The notes beneath the pieces are model-generated. The model worked only from the letters and a program-made list of their open reading frames with translations. It was not told where the DNA came from and did not search any database. From Bacillus sp. FJAT-22090 (GTDB lineage Bacteria; Bacillota; Bacilli; Bacillales_A; Planococcaceae): a DNA stretch of 64,000 bases. The stretch is taken from NCBI RefSeq assembly GCF_001278755.1, contig NZ_CP012601.1, forward strand, positions 2,294,001 through 2,358,000, given 5' to 3'. Each line of letters begins with the position of its first letter. The stretch's first letter is position 1. This document shows, one piece after another, positions 17,996-24,836 of this stretch. Both the position numbers and the translations under genes were made by a program.

Positions 17996-19447
17996 TCATT
18001 TAAACCAAGAAGCAACTCCATCAATAATACCTTTCGTGCCTATTTTAATGGCGTCACCGATAGAATCAGATTTACCATCATTATTGACGTCCATAATTTT
18101 AATTTCACTCAAAACTGCAGTTACCATTGTACCTACAATAAGACCAGTCACTGCTCCTACTGCTACCCCAACTGGACCACCAGCAACTCCTGCCATTGCA
18201 CCAATCTGAACACCTGCCCATGCGGAAGCCGCCATGGAAGCACCTGCAACAGCGACATCTCCTGTCACATTACCTGCAATTTCACTAGCTGATTCATTAT
18301 TTTGAATTCCATGTACAATATCTCCGCCTGCCGTTGCAAATACAGTGATGTATCCGAGTTTATTTCCTGCAAAACGGAACGTTTCTCTAACATTGGTCAT
18401 CGGATCCACTCGTCTTAAAATTTTCGTATAATTCGTTGCATTTGCTCCAGTGTATGTTTTCTTTTTTACACCTATCAGTTCTGGCCTTTCTACATGGATT
18501 ACGAGTCTAGGCTTTCCTTGTTTTGTATATTTTGTTTCACTCCAGATTCCAAAACCTTTAGATGCCAATCGCAATTCTTTCGCTGCTTCGTAGCCAGCAG
18601 CAGTAAATCCACCCAAATTGGCAATAGCATTGATTGGCTTTTGCTCCCAATCATTAATATCCAAACCAACCGTTGTCATTATACCTTCCCAAAGGCTCTT
18701 TTCTGTATTACTAGGAGAGGATATTTCCACTTCATTTTCTTTTACTCGCGGGTCTTCAGCAAACAAATTTATTTGATGTTGAAGATAAAACTTCCCAATT
18801 GGAGTAGCATCCTGCACATAATTCCAATCTGAGCTCGGAAACTGAATATCTGTTAGGCCTTCTGACATTAAGTACTCAATATCCGTTAACCATAACTCCA
18901 TATTCAAAATTGCAGCCTCAATTATAGCTAAAGCATTCGTTTGCGTACTATCGAACTCATTTAAATCGGTTACTGTATTATCCCTCTTTTTGCGAGCATT
19001 TGTTACGCCGTCCTGAACACCACTATCATCTAAATGTGGAAGAGCTACGATATCCGCTACTTGGTTCATAATGGCATTTGATTCCTCTGTCAAATTACTA
19101 GTGACTTGTGAAATCTCTGTGAGCCCTTCTTCCACTTCGCCTTCCAAAAAGCTCTCTCGAATAAATCCATTCGGATTAGATTCCAAAGCAGTAAGCGCAT
19201 CACCCATTTGCTTAAGCTTATGATCAAACTCATCTTTAAACGTTAGAAAAAAATGTATAAAAGGTAAATGAGCATCATTATAAAATGAACGAATGGCATC
19301 ACCACCTTGCCCCTTCAAGGAATCTTGAAGCGCAACAAGCCCATTAACCGCGGTTTGTATTGTTTGCATTTCCCCTTCTAAACGCGAGAGCATTTGTATA
19401 TTTCTTTGTAACCCTTCATCAAACGGTCTGATATCCAATATTTTCAT
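17996..19447 (-). CDS. LXG-domain type VII secreted toxin (second)
   Basis: 483 residues. Residues about 1-200 form an LXG domain (LDIRPFDEGLQRNIQMLSRL; EGLTEISQVTSNL; NEFDSTQTNALAII), the export signal bound by small helical partner proteins. The C-terminus (about 370-460) is a glycine/alanine-rich membrane-like stretch (AGVAGGPVGVAVGAVTGLIV), reminiscent of glycine-zipper pore-forming LXG toxins, and ends in VASWFK. The N-terminal third closely resembles the LXG protein at 22054-23625 while the tails differ. A multi-span membrane gene follows. The pore-forming activity is inferred. Confidence 0.85.
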   Translation of the reverse strand: MKILDIRPFDEGLQRNIQMLSRLEGEMQTIQTAVNGLVALQDSLKGQGGDAIRSFYNDAHLPFIHFFLTFKDEFDHKLKQMGDALTALESNPNGFIRESFLEGEVEEGLTEISQVTSNLTEESNAIMNQVADIVALPHLDDSGVQDGVTNARKKRDNTVTDLNEFDSTQTNALAIIEAAILNMELWLTDIEYLMSEGLTDIQFPSSDWNYVQDATPIGKFYLQHQINLFAEDPRVKENEVEISSPSNTEKSLWEGIMTTVGLDINDWEQKPINAIANLGGFTAAGYEAAKELRLASKGFGIWSETKYTKQGKPRLVIHVERPELIGVKKKTYTGANATNYTKILRRVDPMTNVRETFRFAGNKLGYITVFATAGGDIVHGIQNNESASEIAGNVTGDVAVAGASMAASAWAGVQIGAMAGVAGGPVGVAVGAVTGLIVGTMVTAVLSEIKIMDVNNDGKSDSIGDAIKIGTKGIIDGVASWFK

Positions 19448-19502
19448 AGAATCACCATCCTACAATTTTAATATATAATCACTAGACAATATATTTCGTA
19501 AA

Positions 19503-19552
19503 TGTTACAAGAATGTTACTGGTGCCTGGCACCAGTAACATTCTTGTAAACA
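19503..19552. repeat. GGTGCC-palindrome family, copy 6
   Basis: TTACAAGAATGTTACT and AGTAACATTCTTGTAA pair exactly around GGTGCCTGGCACC (central T). It lies between the DUF5085-like gene and the second LXG gene, inside a same-direction gene row, so it could also act in the transcript. Confidence 0.9.
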
Positions 19553-19561
19553 TCTCACACT

Positions 19562-20008
19562 TTATAGTACGCCTAAGCTCATTTCGGCGTATGTTCGATT
19601 GGAGTTTGTTTTTTTGAATTGAACGAATACGGGGGTTTTTTGGGTCATGTTGTGCTCATTCATATAATCGAAGAGCTCCCAATACTTCACTTGAGATTGT
19701 TCATCAAAGTCATTTATGATCCTCGTGCTTAATAGATTGTTGACGTAAAAATAGCTACGGAAATTTACTTCCTCTTCTTTTGGAATAGAAAATTGAGTTT
19801 CTGCAATTGGTAAAAATAATTCAGCAGTCATGACTTCAGCTGTTGGATCGCTAATAATTGTAAAAAATATTGGACCCGTTGGATGATAACCATGATCGGT
19901 TAAAATCGTATCAAAGTCTTTTAGCGCAATATCGATTTCTTCAGGTAAAAAGTTATAGAGTTTAGATGCGACATTTCGGTAAGCAATTTGATGGTTTTCA
20001 GCAATCAT
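19562..20008 (-). CDS. DUF5085-like small protein (LXG-linked)
   Basis: 148 residues, soluble. ENHQIAYRNVASKLYNFLPE and the HGYHPTGPIFFTIISDP segment resemble DUF5085-family proteins found beside Bacillus LXG genes. Its ATG overlaps the stop of the preceding, distantly similar gene by four bases (ATGA), so the two are translationally coupled. It lies directly before the second LXG toxin gene. A role as a toxin-specific chaperone or adaptor is plausible. I know of no demonstrated function. Confidence 0.65.
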   Translation of the reverse strand: MIAENHQIAYRNVASKLYNFLPEEIDIALKDFDTILTDHGYHPTGPIFFTIISDPTAEVMTAELFLPIAETQFSIPKEEEVNFRSYFYVNNLLSTRIINDFDEQSQVKYWELFDYMNEHNMTQKTPVFVQFKKTNSNRTYAEMSLGVL

Positions 20009-20463
20009 CCTTCATCACCCTGTCCTTTTATCGGTACATACAAATCAATAATATATTCACCGTAAACTTCTAGTAATACGCAATAATATGTATCTTCTAC
20101 TTCTATTTGATTGGCTCGAGCATAAGATTTCACTTTTTCATAAGCTGCATAAAAATCTATTTCTTGATCTGCTTGACGTAGTAATAACGCTCTATCCAAT
20201 ACGAATGATTCTTGAAATTTAAAATCCGTTTCATCACTTAAAACTACCGGACTACTGATTGGCAAGTAGTATGTGAAGCGACCAAATTTTTCGTCTGTTC
20301 GATTTTGCTCAAATGAAAATAATACAGGGCCGTTTTTGTACACATCTTTATTAAGCATAAATTCCTCTATCTCATAAACGCCATTTTGCCAATCTTCTTT
20401 TTTCTGCTCCACCTCATATGTCAACACATTGTCAAACACTAATGAATACATTCCGATCCCCAT
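20005..20463 (-). CDS. DUF5085-like small protein (paralogue)
   Basis: 152 residues, soluble. It has the same layout as its downstream neighbour: FDNVLTYEVEQKKEDW at the start, then a KNGPVLFSFEQN strand and a YLPISSPVVLSDE segment matching the other protein's LFLPIAETQFSIPKE. The two genes therefore look like an old tandem duplication. It overlaps the next gene by four bases. The family is found with LXG toxins. I infer an adaptor or chaperone role from context only. Confidence 0.6.
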   Translation of the reverse strand: MGIGMYSLVFDNVLTYEVEQKKEDWQNGVYEIEEFMLNKDVYKNGPVLFSFEQNRTDEKFGRFTYYLPISSPVVLSDETDFKFQESFVLDRALLLRQADQEIDFYAAYEKVKSYARANQIEVEDTYYCVLLEVYGEYIIDLYVPIKGQGDEG

Positions 20464-20480
20464 CTTTTATCCATCCTTTC

Positions 20481-21272
20481 TTATAAAGATTCTCTATTAT
20501 TTAAATAACCGCGCTCATTAAAATTAAAGCTTTTGAATCGATACTTACAATATAAAATGACAAGCTGTTCCGGAAGTATGAAAAGCATGATAAAAAATAA
20601 TAGAATACCCATTACAATAGTAACGAATGCATTCAAATCATCTATCGCAGATTGCCTAGCAATATATTGAATAATAAAAACGATTCCCAGACCCGCCAAA
20701 ATTGCAACAGGTAAATAAGAAGTTGTCTCAAATTTACTTCTCATCTTATCTTTTTTGGAACCTTTTCGGTAATGCCCTTTACGTAATAAAATATAAAACC
20801 GAATGCAAGTGGTAATAAAGACTAACAAACCAATTGCCAGTATGATAAATGTGATATCTAGAAGGGATTCTGAATTAGGCTTCTTTCCTTCCCCATACAT
20901 TCCAATTAAAAATAATGCACTAATCAAAAACGAAAAAGAAAAAAGATTTTGAGAGACTAGTATAGAGAGCAAATATTGAATCTTACCACTTCTTTTGTAA
21001 ACTGCCGGAATTGAATAGATAAGAGAAAGTACAATTATTGCTAAAGTAATCCAGAAATGTACCATAAGGATTTTATCTTTATATGGATAAAAGGTGTATT
21101 TACCTGCCATAAAATACTCTAAAGAAAAAAGTAATGCCTGTAAAAATGTTGCCAGAATTAGAGTGCCAGCCAAATTTCCAGGACTTTGTCTTCCAGATTC
21201 AAGAGGTCCTCTAAGTACTATAAAATCTGCTTCCTTTAGTTTCCCAAGCTTGGAAAGCACTCTCCATTTCAA
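20481..21272 (-). CDS. Multi-span membrane protein (tandem duplicate, likely immunity)
   Basis: 263 residues with about six membrane segments. From residue 18 it closely follows the upstream gene (VLRGPLESGRQSPGNLAGTL against VLRGPIESGRQSPGNLAFVL; FKSFNFNERGYL against FKSFNFNERSYI). The TTG start overlaps the upstream stop codon, which suggests translational coupling. It lies in the cluster behind the first LXG toxin. The duplicated, divergent membrane proteins are likely immunity factors; substrate and mechanism are unknown. Confidence 0.7.
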   Translation of the reverse strand: MKWRVLSKLGKLKEADFIVLRGPLESGRQSPGNLAGTLILATFLQALLFSLEYFMAGKYTFYPYKDKILMVHFWITLAIIVLSLIYSIPAVYKRSGKIQYLLSILVSQNLFSFSFLISALFLIGMYGEGKKPNSESLLDITFIILAIGLLVFITTCIRFYILLRKGHYRKGSKKDKMRSKFETTSYLPVAILAGLGIVFIIQYIARQSAIDDLNAFVTIVMGILLFFIMLFILPEQLVILYCKYRFKSFNFNERGYLNNRESL

Positions 21273-22066
21273 TTGAGTTGCTGCATCTTTATATAACTAC
21301 GCTCATTAAAATTAAAGCTTTTAAATCGATGCTTACAATACCAAATAACGAGCTGCTCGGGAAGTATGAAAAGCATGACAAAAAATGTGAGAATACCACC
21401 CACAATAAGAATCATCATATTCAAATCATCGATGGCTGAATTTCGAGCAATGTATTGAATAATAAAAACAATACCAATACCTGCAATCGTCGCTGCTGGA
21501 ATATAAGATGTAGTCTCAAATCGACCTCGTATTTCTCCCTTTTTGGAGCCTTTACGATAATGGCCTTTTTGCAAAAGAATATAAAAACGGATAAAGGTAG
21601 CTAAAAACACCAGTAATCCTATAAATAAAATAATAAATGTGAAATTAAGAAGTGAGTCTTTAGTAGCAATTAAACCTTCCCCTTCTTTTCCAATTAAAAA
21701 TAACGACATTATTAGAAATGGAATAGAAGACATGTTTTGCGTAACGATGATCGATAGCAAATACTGCATTTTCTCACTTCGTTTATATACCGCAGGAATT
21801 GCATAAATCAAAGATAATCCTATTAATACAACCGTTATCCAAAAATGTACTGTAAGTATTTCATCTTTATACGGGTAAATAGTGGAATCAGCGGCCATAA
21901 AATATTCAAGGGCATATAGCAATGCTTGTAAAAATATACCGATAATTAGAACAAAAGCTAAATTTCCAGGACTTTGTCTACCGGATTCTATCGGACCTCT
22001 TAATACTTCAAAGTCTTCTTCTTTAAGTTTCACTCTAATCACTTCTTTCTTTATTAGTGGAACCAT
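21269..22066 (-). CDS. Multi-span membrane protein, likely immunity to the first LXG toxin
   Basis: 265 residues with about six membrane segments. The soluble N-terminus has KLKEEDFEVLRGPIESGRQ, and the loop between segments four and five is basic (GHYRKGSKKGEIRGRFE). Its start lies 13 bases inside the end of the first LXG toxin gene, a tight coupling typical of toxin-immunity pairs. It is a tandem paralogue of the next gene. The family is not one I can name. The immunity role is inferred from position and from the membrane-like tail of the toxin. Confidence 0.7.
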   Translation of the reverse strand: MVPLIKKEVIRVKLKEEDFEVLRGPIESGRQSPGNLAFVLIIGIFLQALLYALEYFMAADSTIYPYKDEILTVHFWITVVLIGLSLIYAIPAVYKRSEKMQYLLSIIVTQNMSSIPFLIMSLFLIGKEGEGLIATKDSLLNFTFIILFIGLLVFLATFIRFYILLQKGHYRKGSKKGEIRGRFETTSYIPAATIAGIGIVFIIQYIARNSAIDDLNMMILIVGGILTFFVMLFILPEQLVIWYCKHRFKSFNFNERSYIKMQQLN

Positions 22067-23625
22067 CCTTTTACATGATCCATTACTGATTTGTCTTCTT
22101 TACCAAATTTAGTATTTAATGCAACATTCGCAAGTATACCAAGTCCCACACCTACTGCCGTTCCTACACCTGGAATTGGGATGGCAACGGTGAAAGCTGC
22201 AGTAAATGCGGTTTGAACCGCTCCTCCAACCGCAACATCAATTGTTGTATCCAAAGCTGCACGAGCATGTGCTTCTCCACCATCTAATCCTGCATCTACT
22301 GCAGTTGAATAATTACTGTAATAACTTAATCCTGCTCCTATTGGACCAAGTGCTTTTCCTGCCCCTTTAAGTGGTCCACTTGATACCATTCCTTTGACAT
22401 CGACAAGATCTGTAAAAGCTTTTCCAGTTCCTTTTAGTGTTGCAGCCCCAACGGTTTTAGCTTTTTGAACATTTGTTGCCTGGTCATTCCAATATGCAAG
22501 CGAAGGATGGTTTTTCAATGCCGCATCCCCAGTACCTGACCAACCACTTTGTCCAGGCTTCTTCGAACCATATTTAAGCGTAACTGTATTGTTTGCTGCA
22601 ATTTCATAATGCTTTGGCGACCACTTTTTATTTCCTTTTGGAACATTACGCATTAATTCTTTAAATGCTTTAGAATCTAAATCTACTCCCAGATGTCTCA
22701 TTGCTTTGCCTGTTGCATTGATTCTATATGAGTACGTGCCAGTTTTTGGATTAAATACTCTTGAGGTGCTCAATCCACCTTCTTTACCAGCTACATACAT
22801 TCCAAATGCAGAGACACCACCTGTTATTGCAGTATTTGCTCTTTTGGCCATATCGACTGCAGTTTTCAACTCTTTCACTTGAGGATTTGCTGACGACACA
22901 TTTCCTGGATCTTGTTCTTTCCCTTCTGCATCTACGTTGTCCGTGTCTCCTACTCGACTCTCAAGCTCAGTTTTTAATGGGTGACTTTGCGTATATTCTG
23001 CCCAACGATCGGCCGGGAAGTCAATATCCGTCAAGCCGTCGTTCATCATTCCTTCTAGATCAATTAACCATAGTTCCATCATGAGCAAATCAGCTTCTAC
23101 CTGCGACAATGCATTTGTTTGAGTCGAATCAAATTCATTTAGATCAGTAACGGTATCATCTCGCTTCTTCCGAGCATTTTTTACGCCGTCTTGGACACCA
23201 CTATCATTCAAATGTGGAAGAGCAACAATATCAGCTACCTGGTCCATGATGGCATTTGATTCATCTGTCAGATTACTAGTGACCTGAGAAATTTCAGTAA
23301 GTCCTTCTTCCACTTCACCTTCTAAAAAGCTTTGACGAATAAAACCGTTTTGATCTGGCTCTATAGCATCCAGTGCAGACTTCATCTGAGTAAGCGTACT
23401 ATCAAAGTTAGATTTAAATGTAGTGAAAAACTGTAAGAAAGGGATATGGCAATCATTATAAAATGCTCTAATTGCATTCCCCCCTTCTCCCTTTAAAGAA
23501 TTTTCTAATGCAACAAGACTTTCGATAGAGCTCTTAATAGACTTCATCTCCGTATCAAGTCTAGTGAGGAGTGTAATCTTTCGCTGTAAGCCTTCATGAA
23601 AGGGGTTAACGTCTAATACTTTCAT
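22054..23625 (-). CDS. LXG-domain type VII secreted toxin (first)
   Basis: 523 residues. The LXG domain covers about 1-210 (LDVNPFHEGLQRKITLLTRL; EGEVEEGLTEISQVTSNL; NEFDSTQTNALSQVEADL). A linker and a middle region (about 250-400) follow. A glycine/alanine-rich hydrophobic tail (AALDTTIDVAVGGAVQTAFT; IPIPGVGTAVGVGLGILA) suggests a pore-forming or membrane-active toxin. The start overlaps the DUF5344 gene stop by four bases, and downstream membrane genes overlap its end. Toxicity and target are inferred from the family. Confidence 0.88.
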   Translation of the reverse strand: MKVLDVNPFHEGLQRKITLLTRLDTEMKSIKSSIESLVALENSLKGEGGNAIRAFYNDCHIPFLQFFTTFKSNFDSTLTQMKSALDAIEPDQNGFIRQSFLEGEVEEGLTEISQVTSNLTDESNAIMDQVADIVALPHLNDSGVQDGVKNARKKRDDTVTDLNEFDSTQTNALSQVEADLLMMELWLIDLEGMMNDGLTDIDFPADRWAEYTQSHPLKTELESRVGDTDNVDAEGKEQDPGNVSSANPQVKELKTAVDMAKRANTAITGGVSAFGMYVAGKEGGLSTSRVFNPKTGTYSYRINATGKAMRHLGVDLDSKAFKELMRNVPKGNKKWSPKHYEIAANNTVTLKYGSKKPGQSGWSGTGDAALKNHPSLAYWNDQATNVQKAKTVGAATLKGTGKAFTDLVDVKGMVSSGPLKGAGKALGPIGAGLSYYSNYSTAVDAGLDGGEAHARAALDTTIDVAVGGAVQTAFTAAFTVAIPIPGVGTAVGVGLGILANVALNTKFGKEDKSVMDHVKGWFH

Positions 23626-23924
23626 TGCATCACCTGCTTTGGTCCATCAATTGTACATTGCATAGCCGTTGAGATGTTTTGATCGGTCTCATTCATAAAT
23701 TCCACAGAACTGGTCGTCGTTTGAATATTGGTAGTTAAAATAGTTTGATATTTTGTCAATAGCTGTTCAAGTTTCGTTGAAAGCTCCGTTAATTTAGTAA
23801 CAACATCTAGTGTATTACCGGTAATAGGTGGCTCTGCTGTGGGTACAAGCGAATCCTTTGCATTTGTCATTTCACTTAATTGAGCTTCCACTTCTGCATA
23901 CACAATTTTCACTTCTGTTGACAT
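23622..23924 (-). CDS. DUF5344 (YwqI-like) LXG partner protein
   Basis: 100 residues, helical, WXG100-sized: EVKIVYAEVEAQLSEMTNAK, then a second helix TKLEQLLTKYQTILTTN. Proteins of this kind sit directly before LXG genes in Bacillus and are thought to bind the LXG domain to present it to the secretion machine. It is coupled to the toxin gene by a four-base overlap. An AGGGAGGG-type ribosome binding site precedes the ATG. Confidence 0.82.
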   Translation of the reverse strand: MSTEVKIVYAEVEAQLSEMTNAKDSLVPTAEPPITGNTLDVVTKLTELSTKLEQLLTKYQTILTTNIQTTTSSVEFMNETDQNISTAMQCTIDGPKQVMQ

Positions 23925-23942
23925 AAAAAATCCCTCCCTTCT

Positions 23943-24296
23943 TTATTTAGATGCCTTTTCCCTTGCCTCTTCGGCTAATAAATTCGCAATTATTTGCTCT
24001 ATAGAAGCTATTTCAGCTTGGAGTGATGCTATTTTAGCAGCAATCGCACTAAATACAGCTGCGAACTGGGCTCCAGCTATCTCTAAAAAAGAAGTATGGA
24101 TTCCGGCTTCCCGAATTTCATCGAAACTAGTGGCAAGTGTCCCATGCCAAGTAGTTGTTGTAAGCTCTGGTTCAAGACATTTATGTTCATTTTCGTTGAA
24201 TTGAGCCTGCTTATCTGATAGTGATGACTGACATTCGTTCAGTCTTCTTATCTCCTCTTGTTTCTTGTGAAGAAGTGCATAATAATATCCTAACAA
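23943..24296 (-). CDS. DUF5082 (YwqH-like) LXG partner protein
   Basis: 117 residues, almost wholly alpha-helical coiled coil: YYYALLHKKQEEIRRLNECQ at the start and IAAKIASLQAEIASIEQIIA near the end, with a TTTWHGTLATSFDEIRE turn between that resembles a WXG-like motif. With the DUF5344 protein it probably forms the helical pair that escorts LXG toxins. It lies 18 bases upstream of the DUF5344 gene and just after essA. Only one such pair is present for two LXG toxins. Confidence 0.82.
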   Translation of the reverse strand: MLGYYYALLHKKQEEIRRLNECQSSLSDKQAQFNENEHKCLEPELTTTTWHGTLATSFDEIREAGIHTSFLEIAGAQFAAVFSAIAAKIASLQAEIASIEQIIANLLAEEAREKASK

Positions 24297-24320
24297 ACCT
24301 GTTCCCCCTCTCCCGAGTGT

Positions 24321-24836
24321 TTATGGACGTATCGATTTATTTGTAGTAGGAGTGTTCACCATTTTGGGTATAAACACCATGAATAACATAACAATACCTA
24401 CTGCGATGATTGCGAGTAATATCATCGTTCGTGTCTTATTACCTGCTGGTTCCTCCATATTTAACGAGGTGCCAGATTGCTCTTTTTCCCCTTTGCTTTC
24501 ATTTGAGAAAAGCTTTAAATCAGAAGTTTTTGCTGAAACTGTGCTTATCTCGCCTCGTTCTGAAGTTTGAAATAAATAGGACGTATCCTCTCGATTTGGA
24601 AGTTGACGTCTTCCATCAAAATAAATATTAAATTGCTTTTCAGGAATGGTATTTTTCATTTCTGTCTTTTTACCATCATGCAAATAATCGGTGTTTTTCT
24701 TGAACTTCAATTTCTCATAAATAACAGGTTCTAATTCTTTATTAGATTTTTCTTCGTTTGCATGCACAGTTGTTTGTGCTAATAACCAGCTGATCATTAG
24801 CACACAAAACAGTAGGGTAAATTGTTTAAAGCTCAT
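24321..24836 (-). CDS. essA: Type VII secretion protein EssA (YueC-like)
   Basis: 171 residues. A signal-like segment (about 5-26, ending VHA-NE), a polar extracytoplasmic stretch including IYEKLKFKKNTDYLHD, and a C-terminal membrane helix (about 137-158, MILLAIIAVGIVMLFMVF). This is the EssA layout. Its start lies 11 bases inside the end of esaA. EssA is a membrane component needed for substrate export in Staphylococcus and corresponds by position to YueC in B. subtilis. It has low sequence conservation, so the call leans on topology and gene order. Confidence 0.8.
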   Translation of the reverse strand: MSFKQFTLLFCVLMISWLLAQTTVHANEEKSNKELEPVIYEKLKFKKNTDYLHDGKKTEMKNTIPEKQFNIYFDGRRQLPNREDTSYLFQTSERGEISTVSAKTSDLKLFSNESKGEKEQSGTSLNMEEPAGNKTRTMILLAIIAVGIVMLFMVFIPKMVNTPTTNKSIRP

